From contig NZ_RXNQ01000033.1 of the NCBI RefSeq assembly GCF_004138205.1, positions 1-64,000 on the forward strand: a DNA stretch of 64,000 nucleotides. Reading direction: 5' to 3'. The DNA is from Pedobacter sp. SYP-B3415. Lineage in GTDB: Bacteria > Bacteroidota > Bacteroidia > Sphingobacteriales > Sphingobacteriaceae. The position numbers and the translations under genes are program-made. Shown here piece by piece: positions 42,666 to 50,732 of the stretch (its first letter is position 1; every line of letters begins with the position of its first letter). The notes under the pieces were generated by a model. That model was not told where the DNA came from, made no database searches, and saw nothing but the letters and a program-made list of their open reading frames with translations.

Positions 42666-42776
42666 CGATAGCCGTTTGTTTTGGCAGGGCCATCGGCTAT
42701 CAACGTTCGGACTTGGTTCTTAGACTGCCGATAATAGCCTCTAACTATCTCATTCGAAAATCAACCTGCATGTCCG

Positions 42777-42784
42777 TATATTTG
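42777..42784 (+). promoter_or_regulatory. -7 box of the RlmD-like gene, 7 nt from the start codon
   Basis: TATATTTG matches TAnnTTTG. The ATG is at 42792, so the mRNA has almost no 5' leader. Confidence 0.6.
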
Positions 42785-42791
42785 CAGCCTC

Positions 42792-44240
42792 ATGAGAAAA
42801 AAGAATACCGAGATCAGGATCATTGAAGGGATAGAGATCATTGATATCGCAGAAGAAGGAAAAGGGGTTGGAAAGGCTGACGATATGGTCTACTTTGTTG
42901 AAAAGGCCGTTCCCGGCGATGTGGTCAGCATCCGCCAGCTGCGAAAAAAGAAAAACTTTGCAGAAGGAGTCATTGAAAATCTTGAGCGTGCTTCCGAATT
43001 CCGTACCAAACCATTTTGTGAGCATTTCGGAACATGCGGAGGTTGCAAATGGCAACATATGGATTATGATGCACAGCTGCGCTTCAAGCAGCGATCTGTC
43101 GGTTCGGCGCTCGAACGGTTGGGCAAGGTTGATACGAGCAGAATGGAGCCCATCCTTGGCGCGCCGCAAAACACGTATTACCGGAACAAGCTAGAGTTTA
43201 CTTTCTCAAACAAACGCTGGCTCGACAACAATGATATGGGCAGTGATCAAGCGCTGCAACTCAACGCACTTGGTTTTCATGTTCCGCTTCGCTTTGATAA
43301 AATTCTTGACATTAACCATTGCTGGCTGCAGGATGAGCCGTCAAACAGCATTCGGAACAAGGTTCGGGCTTACGCGCTTGAGCATGAACTTAGCTTTTAT
43401 GATCTGCGCAACCATGAAGGTGCATTACGAAACCTGATTATCAGAACGGCCAGTACCGGCGAAGTTATGGTGGCTGTTGTTTTTGCCTATGCATCGCCCC
43501 AACAGATCGACGGACTGATGGCTTTCCTGAAAGCAGAGTTTCCGCATATTACATCACTTCTTTACATCGAGAACCAGAAAAAGAACGATACCATTTTTGA
43601 CCAGGAAGTTGTGCTCTACGCCGGTCGGGATCATATTTTTGAAAAAATGATTGCGGGCCAGGGCAATACAGCGCGGGAAATCCGTTTTAAAATTGGGGTA
43701 AAGTCATTCTACCAGACCAATTCAGAGCAAGCCTGGGAACTCTATAAGATTACACGGGAGTTTGCCGGCTTTACAGGTAACGAACTGGTGTATGACCTGT
43801 ACACCGGTGCCGGAACTATTGCCAACTTTGTCGCTGCCGATGTAAAACATGTGGTTGGCATTGAATATGTGCCAACGGCGATTGAAGATGCTAAATTTAA
43901 TTCCGCGCTGAACGGTATCGACAACACGACCTTCTACGCCGGAGATATGAAGGATATCCTCACTAAAGATTTCATCAGTCAGCATGGTAAGCCTGATGTG
44001 GTGATCACCGACCCGCCGAGGGCAGGTATGCATGCCGATGTCGTAGCAAGGTTATTGGAAATGGAGTCTCCGCGCATTGTTTATGTGAGCTGTAATGCTG
44101 CGACTCAGGCGAGGGATCTTGCATTGCTTGCCGAAAAATATGACGTTGTGCGCATTCGTCCGGTAGATATGTTTCCCCATACACAACATGTGGAAAACGT
44201 GGTGTTGCTTGAATTAAAAACAGGAGAAGTAATCGCTTAA
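42792..44240 (+). CDS. rlmD: 23S rRNA (uracil-5-)-methyltransferase, RlmD/RumA-like
   Basis: The 482-residue protein has an N-terminal TRAM-like domain (about 10-65), then an iron-sulfur cluster motif CEHFGTCGGCKW (about 76-87) with a further Cys expected upstream or downstream. The C-terminal methyltransferase has VYDLYTGAGTIANFV, VITDPPRAGMHADV and YVSCNAATQARDLALL, which holds the catalytic Cys. It transfers methyl from AdoMet to a uracil in 23S rRNA. The exact target base (RlmD versus RlmC or TrmA-like) cannot be decided from sequence alone. It is followed by a conserved small gene 2 nt later. Confidence 0.85.
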   Translation: MRKKNTEIRIIEGIEIIDIAEEGKGVGKADDMVYFVEKAVPGDVVSIRQLRKKKNFAEGVIENLERASEFRTKPFCEHFGTCGGCKWQHMDYDAQLRFKQRSVGSALERLGKVDTSRMEPILGAPQNTYYRNKLEFTFSNKRWLDNNDMGSDQALQLNALGFHVPLRFDKILDINHCWLQDEPSNSIRNKVRAYALEHELSFYDLRNHEGALRNLIIRTASTGEVMVAVVFAYASPQQIDGLMAFLKAEFPHITSLLYIENQKKNDTIFDQEVVLYAGRDHIFEKMIAGQGNTAREIRFKIGVKSFYQTNSEQAWELYKITREFAGFTGNELVYDLYTGAGTIANFVAADVKHVVGIEYVPTAIEDAKFNSALNGIDNTTFYAGDMKDILTKDFISQHGKPDVVITDPPRAGMHADVVARLLEMESPRIVYVSCNAATQARDLALLAEKYDVVRIRPVDMFPHTQHVENVVLLELKTGEVIA

Positions 44241-44242
44241 CT

Positions 44243-44635
44243 ATGGATAGAGAAGAATTGCTGGGTACCGGGGCTCCCGGCGAAGAAAAACCAAAAAGTC
44301 CGCTGATCAGCCTGGAAAAGGATCTTGACTTTTATACAGAATCGATCAAGGAAGTGGCTGTGGAAATTATGGTCGAGGGAATATCCGCTCATCCGATCTT
44401 CATCGCTCACCAGCACCAGGTAAACCTTGGCGAGATGATCCTTGATAAAGATGAGCTGAATACCAACTGGACCATTCACGCTTCTACGCTTGAAGAATTT
44501 ATTGAAAAAGGTGTTATCGATCCGAAACGAAAAGAGCAATTTCTTAAAAGCTATAAAAAGCCGGAAGACTATATGTGTCTGTTTGTGATTGTTCCGGAAG
44601 GTGCAAATTTCGTGTATTACCCATACAAAGCATAA
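44243..44635 (+). CDS. Conserved hypothetical protein co-transcribed with the rRNA methyltransferase
   Basis: The 130-residue cytoplasmic protein starts MDREELLGTGAPGEEKPKSP and has DFYTESIKEVAVEIMVEGISAHPIFIAHQHQ and CLFVIVPEGANFVYYPYK. I believe similar proteins occur across Bacteroidota without a known function. The stop of rlmD and this ATG are 2 nt apart, so the two are translationally linked. It ends at an intrinsic terminator. No catalytic motif is evident. Confidence 0.75.
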   Translation: MDREELLGTGAPGEEKPKSPLISLEKDLDFYTESIKEVAVEIMVEGISAHPIFIAHQHQVNLGEMILDKDELNTNWTIHASTLEEFIEKGVIDPKRKEQFLKSYKKPEDYMCLFVIVPEGANFVYYPYKA

Positions 44636-44637
44636 AA

Positions 44638-44668
44638 AACGCCGGATGCATCCACATCCGGCGTTTAA
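44638..44668. terminator. Bidirectional intrinsic terminator
   Basis: AAACGCCGGATG and CATCCGGCGTTT arms flank a CATCCA loop. The hairpin lies between the rightward rlmD operon and the leftward GIN-domain gene. Confidence 0.85.
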
Positions 44669-44686
44669 CTAAAAACTAACCTAAAT

Positions 44687-45394
44687 TTATTTTGCTCTTC
44701 TAACGTCTCCACTTTTTGAAGACGATGTTTTCTTTAGAGTCGCGTTTCCTTTAAATGTTACATCGCCTCCGCCACTTGCACCTGCTTCGAGTGCTTTATT
44801 CACCTGGGCGTTTACATCAGAACCGCCTGTGGCACGAATCCGCGCATAATCAGAAGCTAGATTGAACGCATCAATATCGCTACCGCCGCTGGCATCGAGC
44901 GCCATATTGGTTGCTCTTCCGTTCAGTTCTGCGTCTGAACCGCCTGATACCTGAACTATGAGCTCCTCGCAGGCCAGCGACAGCTTCAGGTCTGAACCTC
45001 CTGAGGCTTTCAAAGACAGGCTGTTTGTTTTTATTGCATTCTGGCTATAGACATCGCTTCCGCCTGAAGCACTGACCACATTCAGATTTTTATATGTGGC
45101 ATAGATCTTAATCGGCTTGTTATTAAACAGATTTTTCCAACTGAAACCGTTCCTGAACCGGATGCTGAGCGAGCTGCCTTTTTGTTCGACAACAATATTG
45201 TCAGATATTTCCCGGTCGGCCTGGATAACAATCGACTCGCTGCTACCTTGTTTCAAATAAAGATCCATCCCGCTTGAAACAGAAATGCTGTTGTAATTCT
45301 TTACCTGAACCTGGCGTGATTGTGCCGAAGCGGTGAACGCAAGCAGTCCCAGCGTCAGGATGGCGAAGCTGTATCTGGAAAATAAGTTCTTCAT
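44687..45394 (-). CDS. Head GIN-domain (DUF2807) secreted protein
   Basis: The 235-residue protein has a signal peptide (about 1-24, ending TASA) and then repeated short strands with Ser-Gly-Gly-Ser turns: SASGGSDVYS, KASGGSDLKL, QVSGGSDAEL, DASGGSDIDA, RATGGSDVNA, GASGGGDVTF. This is the clear right-handed beta-helix-like GIN repeat, with one ASGGSD per rung. The C-terminus is basic (KKTSSSKSGDVRRAK). It is an envelope protein of unknown role, common in Bacteroidota. It stands alone and is divergent from the phosphoribosyltransferase gene. Confidence 0.9.
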   Translation of the reverse strand: MKNLFSRYSFAILTLGLLAFTASAQSRQVQVKNYNSISVSSGMDLYLKQGSSESIVIQADREISDNIVVEQKGSSLSIRFRNGFSWKNLFNNKPIKIYATYKNLNVVSASGGSDVYSQNAIKTNSLSLKASGGSDLKLSLACEELIVQVSGGSDAELNGRATNMALDASGGSDIDAFNLASDYARIRATGGSDVNAQVNKALEAGASGGGDVTFKGNATLKKTSSSKSGDVRRAK

Positions 45395-45514
45395 GTCTGT
45401 ATTGTTTGTTGATTAGACGCCAGGCACGGTGCAAACGTTGCATGACGTGAATAAAATTTTATTACTTGATTTTCCAGCTCAAAATTGTTCTTTTTGCAAT
45501 TCAAACACAGCGCC

Positions 45515-46024
45515 ATGCCAGCATCGCAGTTACTGATTCTCAATAAAAAACAGATCCAGCAGAAAATAGACCGGATTGCCTACCAGATTCTGGAAGATAA
45601 TATGGACGAAACCGAAATCGTACTTGCCGGAATATGGGACCGCGGTTACCGGGTTGCCCTGCGGCTGCAGCGCGTGCTGGAAAAGATTGCAGACTTCCGG
45701 GTTACGATGATGCGCATTGATCTTGAGAAAGAGAGCAGCAGGCTGATCGCAGGTTCAGACCTGAACGCCGAACAGTGGGCCGGTAAGGTGATTATCCTGG
45801 TAGATGATGTGCTGAACAGCGGAAAAACGCTCGCTTACGGTTTCGGACTATTTCTGAACACCCCGCATAAAAAGATCCGCACCGTTGTGCTGGTTGACCG
45901 CAGTCATAAAATTTTCCCGATCGCTACAGACTATGTTGGGCTTGAGCTGGCTACTATTCTGAAAGAACACGTGGATGTTGTCATGGATGTAGAAGGTCAG
46001 GAAGACGGCGTTTATATCTCGTAG
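45515..46024 (+). CDS. PyrR-like phosphoribosyltransferase family protein
   Basis: From the ATG at 45515 (MPASQLLILNKKQIQQKI) the protein is 169 residues; the frame reaches back only to a TTG at 45485. It has EIVLAGIWDRGYRVALRL, and the PRPP-binding loop VIILVDDVLNSGKTLAYG (about 91-108). The fold and size match the type I phosphoribosyltransferases, nearest to PyrR, which couples uracil phosphoribosyltransfer to regulation of pyrimidine genes. No pyrimidine genes are nearby, so regulation cannot be claimed. Confidence 0.85.
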   Translation: MPASQLLILNKKQIQQKIDRIAYQILEDNMDETEIVLAGIWDRGYRVALRLQRVLEKIADFRVTMMRIDLEKESSRLIAGSDLNAEQWAGKVIILVDDVLNSGKTLAYGFGLFLNTPHKKIRTVVLVDRSHKIFPIATDYVGLELATILKEHVDVVMDVEGQEDGVYIS

Positions 46025-46049
46025 CTTCCCCCGCATTCGGCCGGCTTAC

Positions 46050-47300
46050 CTAGCTGGCCAGTTGTTTAAACCAATCGGTCATTGAAATGACCCGGCCATT
46101 TCCGGCAGATTTCTGCCTGCGCAGATACCGGGCGTACAGGCCGATTATGAGTAAGCCGGTCAGTCCTTCAAACAATACCGTTGCCTGTGTGCCAATAAAA
46201 TGTGCAGCCGTCGCGATCAGCAGCGTACCCACCGGCAAGACGCCCTGAAAAGCCATGATATAATAACTTATTGCCCGCCCGCGCATTTCAGGTGCAGCAT
46301 GCGTTTGTATATAGGTATTGATTGCGGCGTTTTGCGTCATCAGGCCGGTACAGGCAAGCGAGGTAAATATCAGCGCGAGCCATACGCTTGGCGAGAAGGA
46401 CAGGAAAATCACGCCCAGGGCAAAAATCACATTGGCGCCAATAACAATAACCGGAAGATTTTTTGCACCTTTCAATCTTGCCATGTAAACAGCACCGATC
46501 AGAGCGCCCAAACCTCCGGCACTTTCAAACCAGCTGAAGGTTGTTGCATCACCATGAAAAATGTCTTTGGCAAAGACGGGTAACAGGGTAGAGAAGGGGA
46601 TCACGAGCAGGCTGGACAAGGCAAGTACCACAATTAGTGAGGAAATATCGCGCGTGCGTTCCAGGTAATGGAAGCCTTCTTTTAAGCCTTCCCAGGCATT
46701 TCCGGTGGTTACCTGCGGCATGTATGGCCGCAGTTTCATAAACAGCAGACAGGTAATAACAGGAATGAAACTAAGGAAGTTGATGAGAAAACATGCGTTC
46801 TCACCAAAGGTACTCAATACGATACCGGCCAGCGCGGGTCCAAGCAGTCTTGCTGCATTGAACGCCGATGAGTTTAGTGCGAGTGCATTCGGCAGATCCT
46901 CGCGATCATCGACCAGTTCGGCAACGAGCGACTGGCGGCCTGTTGTCTCGAAGGTACTGATGATGCCCTGCAGCAAACTGAGTATCGATATCAATACCAT
47001 GTTATAATTTCCGCTAAACGTAAGCAGGGCGAGCATGCCGGCCTGGGCCATAAAAGCCACCTGACACCACAGTACAATTTTGTACTTGTTGTTCCGGTCC
47101 GCAAACGCTCCGGCAAACGGCGCTAGTATTAATGATGGAATGAGGCCGAGGAAGCTGACCAGACCGAGCATAAACGCTGAGCCCGTAACACGGTAAACCA
47201 GCCAGCTGATTGCAACCCGCTGCATCCAGGTCCCGATGAGGGACAATGCCTGACCGCTAAAATGCAGCCTGTAATTATAATATTTAAACGATCTGAACAT
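46050..47300 (-). CDS. MFS transporter (EntS-like exporter group)
   Basis: The 416-residue protein has twelve predicted membrane helices, starting FKYYNYRLHFSGQALSLIGTWMQRVAISWLVYR, the hallmark of the MFS_3/EntS-type exporters. FAGAFADRNNKYKIVLW is the loop 2-3 motif. Its start codon overlaps the stop of the MarR gene by one base (TAATG), so the two form a regulator/efflux pair. It probably expels a toxic small molecule or a siderophore-like compound. Substrate unknown. Confidence 0.88.
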   Translation of the reverse strand: MFRSFKYYNYRLHFSGQALSLIGTWMQRVAISWLVYRVTGSAFMLGLVSFLGLIPSLILAPFAGAFADRNNKYKIVLWCQVAFMAQAGMLALLTFSGNYNMVLISILSLLQGIISTFETTGRQSLVAELVDDREDLPNALALNSSAFNAARLLGPALAGIVLSTFGENACFLINFLSFIPVITCLLFMKLRPYMPQVTTGNAWEGLKEGFHYLERTRDISSLIVVLALSSLLVIPFSTLLPVFAKDIFHGDATTFSWFESAGGLGALIGAVYMARLKGAKNLPVIVIGANVIFALGVIFLSFSPSVWLALIFTSLACTGLMTQNAAINTYIQTHAAPEMRGRAISYYIMAFQGVLPVGTLLIATAAHFIGTQATVLFEGLTGLLIIGLYARYLRRQKSAGNGRVISMTDWFKQLAS

Positions 47301-47725
47301 TACTCTTCTGTTGTTAATTTATGAAGCAGCGGTGCAACTGCAAGTAGTTGTTCCCGCTCCTCAGCTGTTAGTTTTTGCTCCATGGCCCTGAGAAGCCATA
47401 TATCGCGCTCATGTTTGACCTTGTCAAGAATCTCAAGACCGGTTTTACTTAAACTGATAACCGTTTTTCTGCGGTCTCCCGGGTCTGTCTGGCGGGAAAT
47501 CAGCCCCGCCCGCTCCATTGTATTCAGGTTTTGAGAAATTGCCTGTGCAGAAATCTTCTCTTCCTGCGCAATTTCTGACGGCAGGAGGTTCTTTCGCCTG
47601 CCAAGGAGTCCGAGGATATTAAATTCTGTTTGAGAAAAGGACAGATCGAGATTCTGTCTTCTCAATAGCCGTGCAAGCCTGAATAACCCCAGTCTGAGTG
47701 CTGATACTTTGTCTTCGCTAACCAT
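47300..47725 (-). CDS. MarR family transcriptional regulator
   Basis: The 141-residue protein has the MarR winged helix: SQTEFNILGLLGRRKNLLPSEIAQEEKISAQAISQNLNTMERAGLISRQTDPGDRRKTVISLSKTG in successive blocks (about 32-97), including the DxRxxx wing. It is a dimeric repressor and very likely controls the downstream efflux gene and itself through the palindrome at 47735-47768. The minus-strand -7 box TATTTTTG (47730-47737) ends only 4 nt before the ATG, implying a leaderless mRNA. Confidence 0.9.
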   Translation of the reverse strand: MVSEDKVSALRLGLFRLARLLRRQNLDLSFSQTEFNILGLLGRRKNLLPSEIAQEEKISAQAISQNLNTMERAGLISRQTDPGDRRKTVISLSKTGLEILDKVKHERDIWLLRAMEQKLTAEEREQLLAVAPLLHKLTTEE

Positions 47726-47729
47726 GATA

Positions 47730-47737
47730 CAAAAATA
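47730..47737 (-). promoter_or_regulatory. -7 box of the MarR gene
   Basis: TATTTTTG on the minus strand matches TAnnTTTG. Four bases separate it from the start codon at 47725. It overlaps the left end of the MarR palindrome. Confidence 0.6.
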
Positions 47738-47768
47738 CTAAAGTAAATTTATTAATTAACTTTAGTAT
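47735..47768. promoter_or_regulatory. MarR operator candidate
   Basis: ATACTAAAGT (47735-47744) and ACTTTAGTAT (47759-47768) form a perfect 10-bp inverted repeat with a 14-nt AT-rich spacer. It covers the MarR promoter region, as expected for autorepression. Confidence 0.75.
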
Positions 47769-47827
47769 GTGTCATCTTTATGTCGCAATCAGGTGCTTCA
47801 AAATGAAGCTGTATAAAATGATATGGC

Positions 47828-47835
47828 TATGTTTG
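47828..47835 (+). promoter_or_regulatory. -7 box of the small gene/AraC operon
   Basis: TATGTTTG matches TAnnTTTG, 31 nt before the ATG at 47867. Confidence 0.5.
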
Positions 47836-47866
47836 CAGAGGTTTAGCACAAGCGGCCAGCCAGGAA

Positions 47867-48049
47867 ATGATCAGATTAAATCAGGAGACCACTCAGGAAG
47901 TGCTTCAGTCGGTAAAAGAAGGAGACATGGTTACGGATACATTTTCGAAAACAGGTTTAGTTGAATCTATTGAAGTGATTGATGAAGGCATTTTCAGGGT
48001 GTTTAAATTCAGCCTTGTGACGGGGCGGGAAATCGTAATTAAAAAGTAG
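47867..48049 (+). CDS. Small conserved-looking protein upstream of AraC regulator
   Basis: The 60-residue protein begins MIRLNQETTQEVLQSVKEGD and continues VTDTFSKTGLVESIEVID, then VFKFSLVTGREIVIKK. It has an alternating helix and strand character and no signal peptide. It ends 9 nt before the AraC-type gene and has a promoter box upstream, so the two are probably one transcript. I know no named family. Coding is supported by composition and spacing. Confidence 0.6.
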   Translation: MIRLNQETTQEVLQSVKEGDMVTDTFSKTGLVESIEVIDEGIFRVFKFSLVTGREIVIKK

Positions 48050-48058
48050 CTGGAGTTT

Positions 48059-48865
48059 ATGCTGCCTGACATCCGTAATTTATATGTGCCGGTTCAGCCA
48101 ACCGTGAGTGCGCATGGTGGGGCGGTCAGCTACAGTGAATTTCTCCCCGCACCGGCGCTTCAGCCTTATATCTATTGTTACTGGCAATTGAAGACTTCGG
48201 TCCGGTTGTCTGAGCCTTTTGTGTATCGGGTAGTTGCAGATGGGTGTATTGACATTTATATGGAACGGGCCAATCCGGCAGCGGCTTTTATCATGGGGTT
48301 TTGCAGACAGTACACCGAATTTCCGCTTGAACCCAGCTTTGATTATGTGGGAATCCGGTTTCTTCCCGGCATGCTGCCGCTGCTGTTTGGCATTCATGCA
48401 GCAGAACTGAGCAACAGGTATGCTGCTCTTGCTGATGTGCTGCCGGAACTGGCGGCCCTGTTTCGTGAATGCGCAGATCCGACAGCACCCCTCAGTTCGC
48501 TGCTTGAAGTTTTTAACGATTCCATACGCGCATGCCTGTCGCGCCAAATCGTGCCTGATACACGCTTCTACGGCGCGCTGGCCCTGATTCTGCAACGTTC
48601 GGGTGTGCTTGATGTAGAAAAAGATCTTGACACCGGCCTGAGCGGCAGGCAGCTCAGGCGTGTCTTTTCGCATTACATCGGCGATACGCCCAAGACGTTC
48701 AGTAAAGTGGTGCGCTTTCAGCATGTGCTCCGGGCAAAACCCTCTGTGCAAAGCCTGAAACAGAATAAACTGTTTTTTGATGCCGGTTATTATGACCAGG
48801 CGCATTTTATAAAGGAGTTTAAAAGCTTGTATGGGGTAACCCCGGGAAGGGCTTTCGGCAGGTAA
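48059..48865 (+). CDS. AraC family transcriptional regulator
   Basis: The 268-residue protein has an N-terminal sensing domain (about 1-150: YSEFLPAPALQPYIYCYWQL, VADGCIDIYM, GIRFLPGMLPLLFGI) and a C-terminal AraC DNA-binding domain. The latter has LSGRQLRRVFSHYIGDTPKTFSKVVRFQHVL and FFDAGYYDQAHFIKEFKSLYGVTPG, the second helix-turn-helix signature. It probably activates the VOC gene 62 nt downstream or genes elsewhere in response to a small molecule. An open frame on the opposite strand across the whole gene is an artefact of codon bias. Confidence 0.9.
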   Translation: MLPDIRNLYVPVQPTVSAHGGAVSYSEFLPAPALQPYIYCYWQLKTSVRLSEPFVYRVVADGCIDIYMERANPAAAFIMGFCRQYTEFPLEPSFDYVGIRFLPGMLPLLFGIHAAELSNRYAALADVLPELAALFRECADPTAPLSSLLEVFNDSIRACLSRQIVPDTRFYGALALILQRSGVLDVEKDLDTGLSGRQLRRVFSHYIGDTPKTFSKVVRFQHVLRAKPSVQSLKQNKLFFDAGYYDQAHFIKEFKSLYGVTPGRAFGR

Positions 48866-48927
48866 TTGTCCGATTTTTACAATAACCTGCCGGCAAAAGC
48901 AGTCAACTTTGTCATAAAGATACAGAC

Positions 48928-49389
48928 ATGAAACAGTTACTGTTGCTGCTCCTCTTCCTGGCCGGAAGTGCGCAGGCACAAAAATCTGCTAATCCTAAAA
49001 CCCAAAAGAAGATGAAATTAAACGCAGGCATTGTTACGAAAAAACTCGCAGAGAGTAAAGCTTTTTACACAGAGACGCTGGGCTTCGGTGTGACCTTTGA
49101 AAACGAATTTTACCTGTTGCTGCATACGCCGGGGCAGGAGGCCGAACTCAGTTTCCTGTTTCCCGACCACCCGTCACAGCAGCCGCTCTTTCAGTCAGCA
49201 TTTTCCGGCAGGGGAATGTACCTGACTATCGAAGTGGAAAACGTGGACAAGCTTTATGACGAAATCAAACGGAAAGGCGTACCTATAAAAATTGAGCTGC
49301 GCGATGAACCTTGGGGCGACCGGCATTTCGCTATTGAAGATCCGAATGGGGTAGGCATTGACATTGTTACTTACGCTCCGCGTGATTAG
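48928..49389 (+). CDS. VOC (glyoxalase/dioxygenase-like) family protein with signal peptide
   Basis: The 153-residue protein starts MKQLLLLLLFLAGSAQAQ, an export signal unusual for this superfamily. The VOC module follows: NAGIVTKKLAESKAFYTETLGFGVTFENEFYLLLH and MYLTIEVENVDKLYDEIKRKGVPI, then HFAIEDPNGVGIDIVTY. The final Glu typical of glyoxalase I is replaced by Asp in GIDIV, and the first metal His is not obvious. It may bind a small molecule rather than catalyse. The AraC gene upstream is the likely regulator. Confidence 0.85.
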   Translation: MKQLLLLLLFLAGSAQAQKSANPKTQKKMKLNAGIVTKKLAESKAFYTETLGFGVTFENEFYLLLHTPGQEAELSFLFPDHPSQQPLFQSAFSGRGMYLTIEVENVDKLYDEIKRKGVPIKIELRDEPWGDRHFAIEDPNGVGIDIVTYAPRD

Positions 49390-49569
49390 CAATCGCCCGC
49401 GCCGGCGCAAGGGGCAGGCATTACCGACAGGCACAGGCCCTGGGTTTTAAACCGGATGGAAGCGGTAGCCCCGAAGCATGAGGGCTACAGCGTACAGCCG
49501 GAAAGGCTTTGTTCCCTGCAGCGGCCCTGCTTTTCAGATCATACGCAAAAAGGTTTATAAGAAACTGTC

Positions 49570-49604
49570 TTTTAGCCGGTGGCACGGATGCCTCCGGCTT
49601 TTTG
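49570..49604 (+). terminator. Intrinsic terminator after the VOC gene
   Basis: AGCCGGTGGCA and TGCCTCCGGCT arms flank CGGA, followed by TTTTTG. It isolates the ribosomal operon from upstream transcription. Confidence 0.75.
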
Positions 49605-49656
49605 TATGCTGCGCAGGTAAGGCAGAATGATCTGATCGTGAATTTTTCATAACATC

Positions 49657-49687
49657 TTGATTTATAAAAAGAATTGTTCTACTTTTG
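49657..49687 (+). promoter_or_regulatory. Promoter of the str operon (rpsL-rpsG-fusA)
   Basis: TTG at 49657-49659 and TACTTTTG at 49680-49687, spacer 20 nt. The transcript would begin with TCCCTTATTGTAGGGG, which can fold (CCCT/AGGG); a similar start occurs at the rplC promoter. Confidence 0.8.
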
Positions 49688-49749
49688 CAGTCCCTTATTG
49701 TAGGGGTAAAGTTTTTAGATAAAAAAGAGAAAAAAACAAAAAGAGCAAA

Positions 49750-50163
49750 ATGCCAACCATTCAACAATTAGTTAGAAAAGGTAGAGTAGCACTGGAGTTC
49801 AAGAGTAAGTCTCCGGCGTTGGACAGCTGTCCACAGCGAAGAGGTGTATGTACACGTGTGTACACCACTACCCCTAAAAAACCAAACTCAGCCATGCGTA
49901 AAGTAGCCCGTGTTCGTTTGACGAACGGCAAAGAGGTGAATGCTTACATCCCTGGCGAAGGTCACAACCTGCAGGAGCACTCGATCGTTCTGATTCGCGG
50001 TGGTCGTGTAAAAGACTTACCGGGTGTACGTTACCACATCATTCGTGGCGCATTGGATACATCAGGTGTGAATGGCCGTAACCAACGTCGTTCTAAATAT
50101 GGTACTAAACGCCCTAAACCAGGACAAGCAGCTGCGGCTCCTGCAAAAGGCAAAAAGAAATAA
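49750..50163 (+). CDS. rpsL: 30S ribosomal protein S12
   Basis: The 137-residue protein is a complete S12, a core protein of the decoding centre. [20 protein letters not shown] and [17 protein letters not shown] are the two universally conserved loops; the lysines altered in streptomycin-resistant mutants are both present, so the allele looks wild type. The C-terminus has an Ala/Pro/Lys tail ([10 protein letters not shown]) common in Bacteroidota. It is the first gene of the str operon, 63 nt after the promoter box, with rpsG following after 19 nt. Confidence 0.98.
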   Translation: MPTIQQLVRKGRVALEFKSKSPALDSCPQRRGVCTRVYTTTPKKPNSAMRKVARVRLTNGKEVNAYIPGEGHNLQEHSIVLIRGGRVKDLPGVRYHIIRGALDTSGVNGRNQRRSKYGTKRPKPGQAAAAPAKGKKK

Positions 50164-50182
50164 TTAAGGGAGGAAAATAACG

Positions 50183-50650
50183 ATGAGAAAGTCAAAACCA
50201 AAAAAGAGAATTATTCTTCCTGACCCGAAATTTAACGATGTTCAGGTTACCCGTTTTGTGAACAACATGATGTTCGACGGTAAAAAGTCTATTGCTTATT
50301 CTATTTTCTACGATGCTGTAGACCTGGTAGAGAAAAAAGCGAACGAAAACGGTCTTGAAGTATGGAAACGTGCTTTGAGTAATGTTATGCCAGCTGTAGA
50401 GGTTAAATCACGCCGTGTGGGTGGTGCAAACTTCCAGGTTCCGACCGAGGTTAGGCCTGAGCGTAAAACTGCACTGGGCATGAAATGGCTTATTTCTTTT
50501 GCACGCAGACGTGGTGAAAAAACCATGAAAGAGAAACTGGCGGGAGAAATCGTTGCTGCTGCCAAAGGTGAAGGTGCCGCTGTGAAAAAGAAAGAGGATA
50601 CGCACAAAATGGCTGAAGCCAACAAAGCATTCTCACATTTCAGATTCTAG
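50183..50650 (+). CDS. rpsG: 30S ribosomal protein S7
   Basis: The 155-residue protein is full-length S7, which nucleates assembly of the 30S head. It opens [19 protein letters not shown] with [20 protein letters not shown], and has [21 protein letters not shown] and the C-terminal [15 protein letters not shown]. The basic N-terminus binds 16S rRNA. It lies between rpsL and fusA. The 82-nt gap to fusA holds GAACGGC (50661-50667) and GCCGTTC (50708-50714), a possible long-range stem. Confidence 0.98.
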   Translation: MRKSKPKKRIILPDPKFNDVQVTRFVNNMMFDGKKSIAYSIFYDAVDLVEKKANENGLEVWKRALSNVMPAVEVKSRRVGGANFQVPTEVRPERKTALGMKWLISFARRRGEKTMKEKLAGEIVAAAKGEGAAVKKKEDTHKMAEANKAFSHFRF

Positions 50651-50732
50651 TAAAATGACTGAACGGCAGCAGCCGGTTGCGGCTTAAATATCTGCTAACC
50701 TGTTACGGCCGTTCTTTCGAAATAAAAAGAAA

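Noticed and set aside
47767..47964. 65-residue plus-strand frame after the MarR operator
   Set aside because: It overlaps the better-supported 60-residue gene in another frame and starts inside the operator palindrome.
48080..48979. 299-residue minus-strand frame
   Set aside because: It is exactly antisense to the well-supported AraC gene; composition (many Arg, His, Gln, Cys) is typical of a shadow frame.
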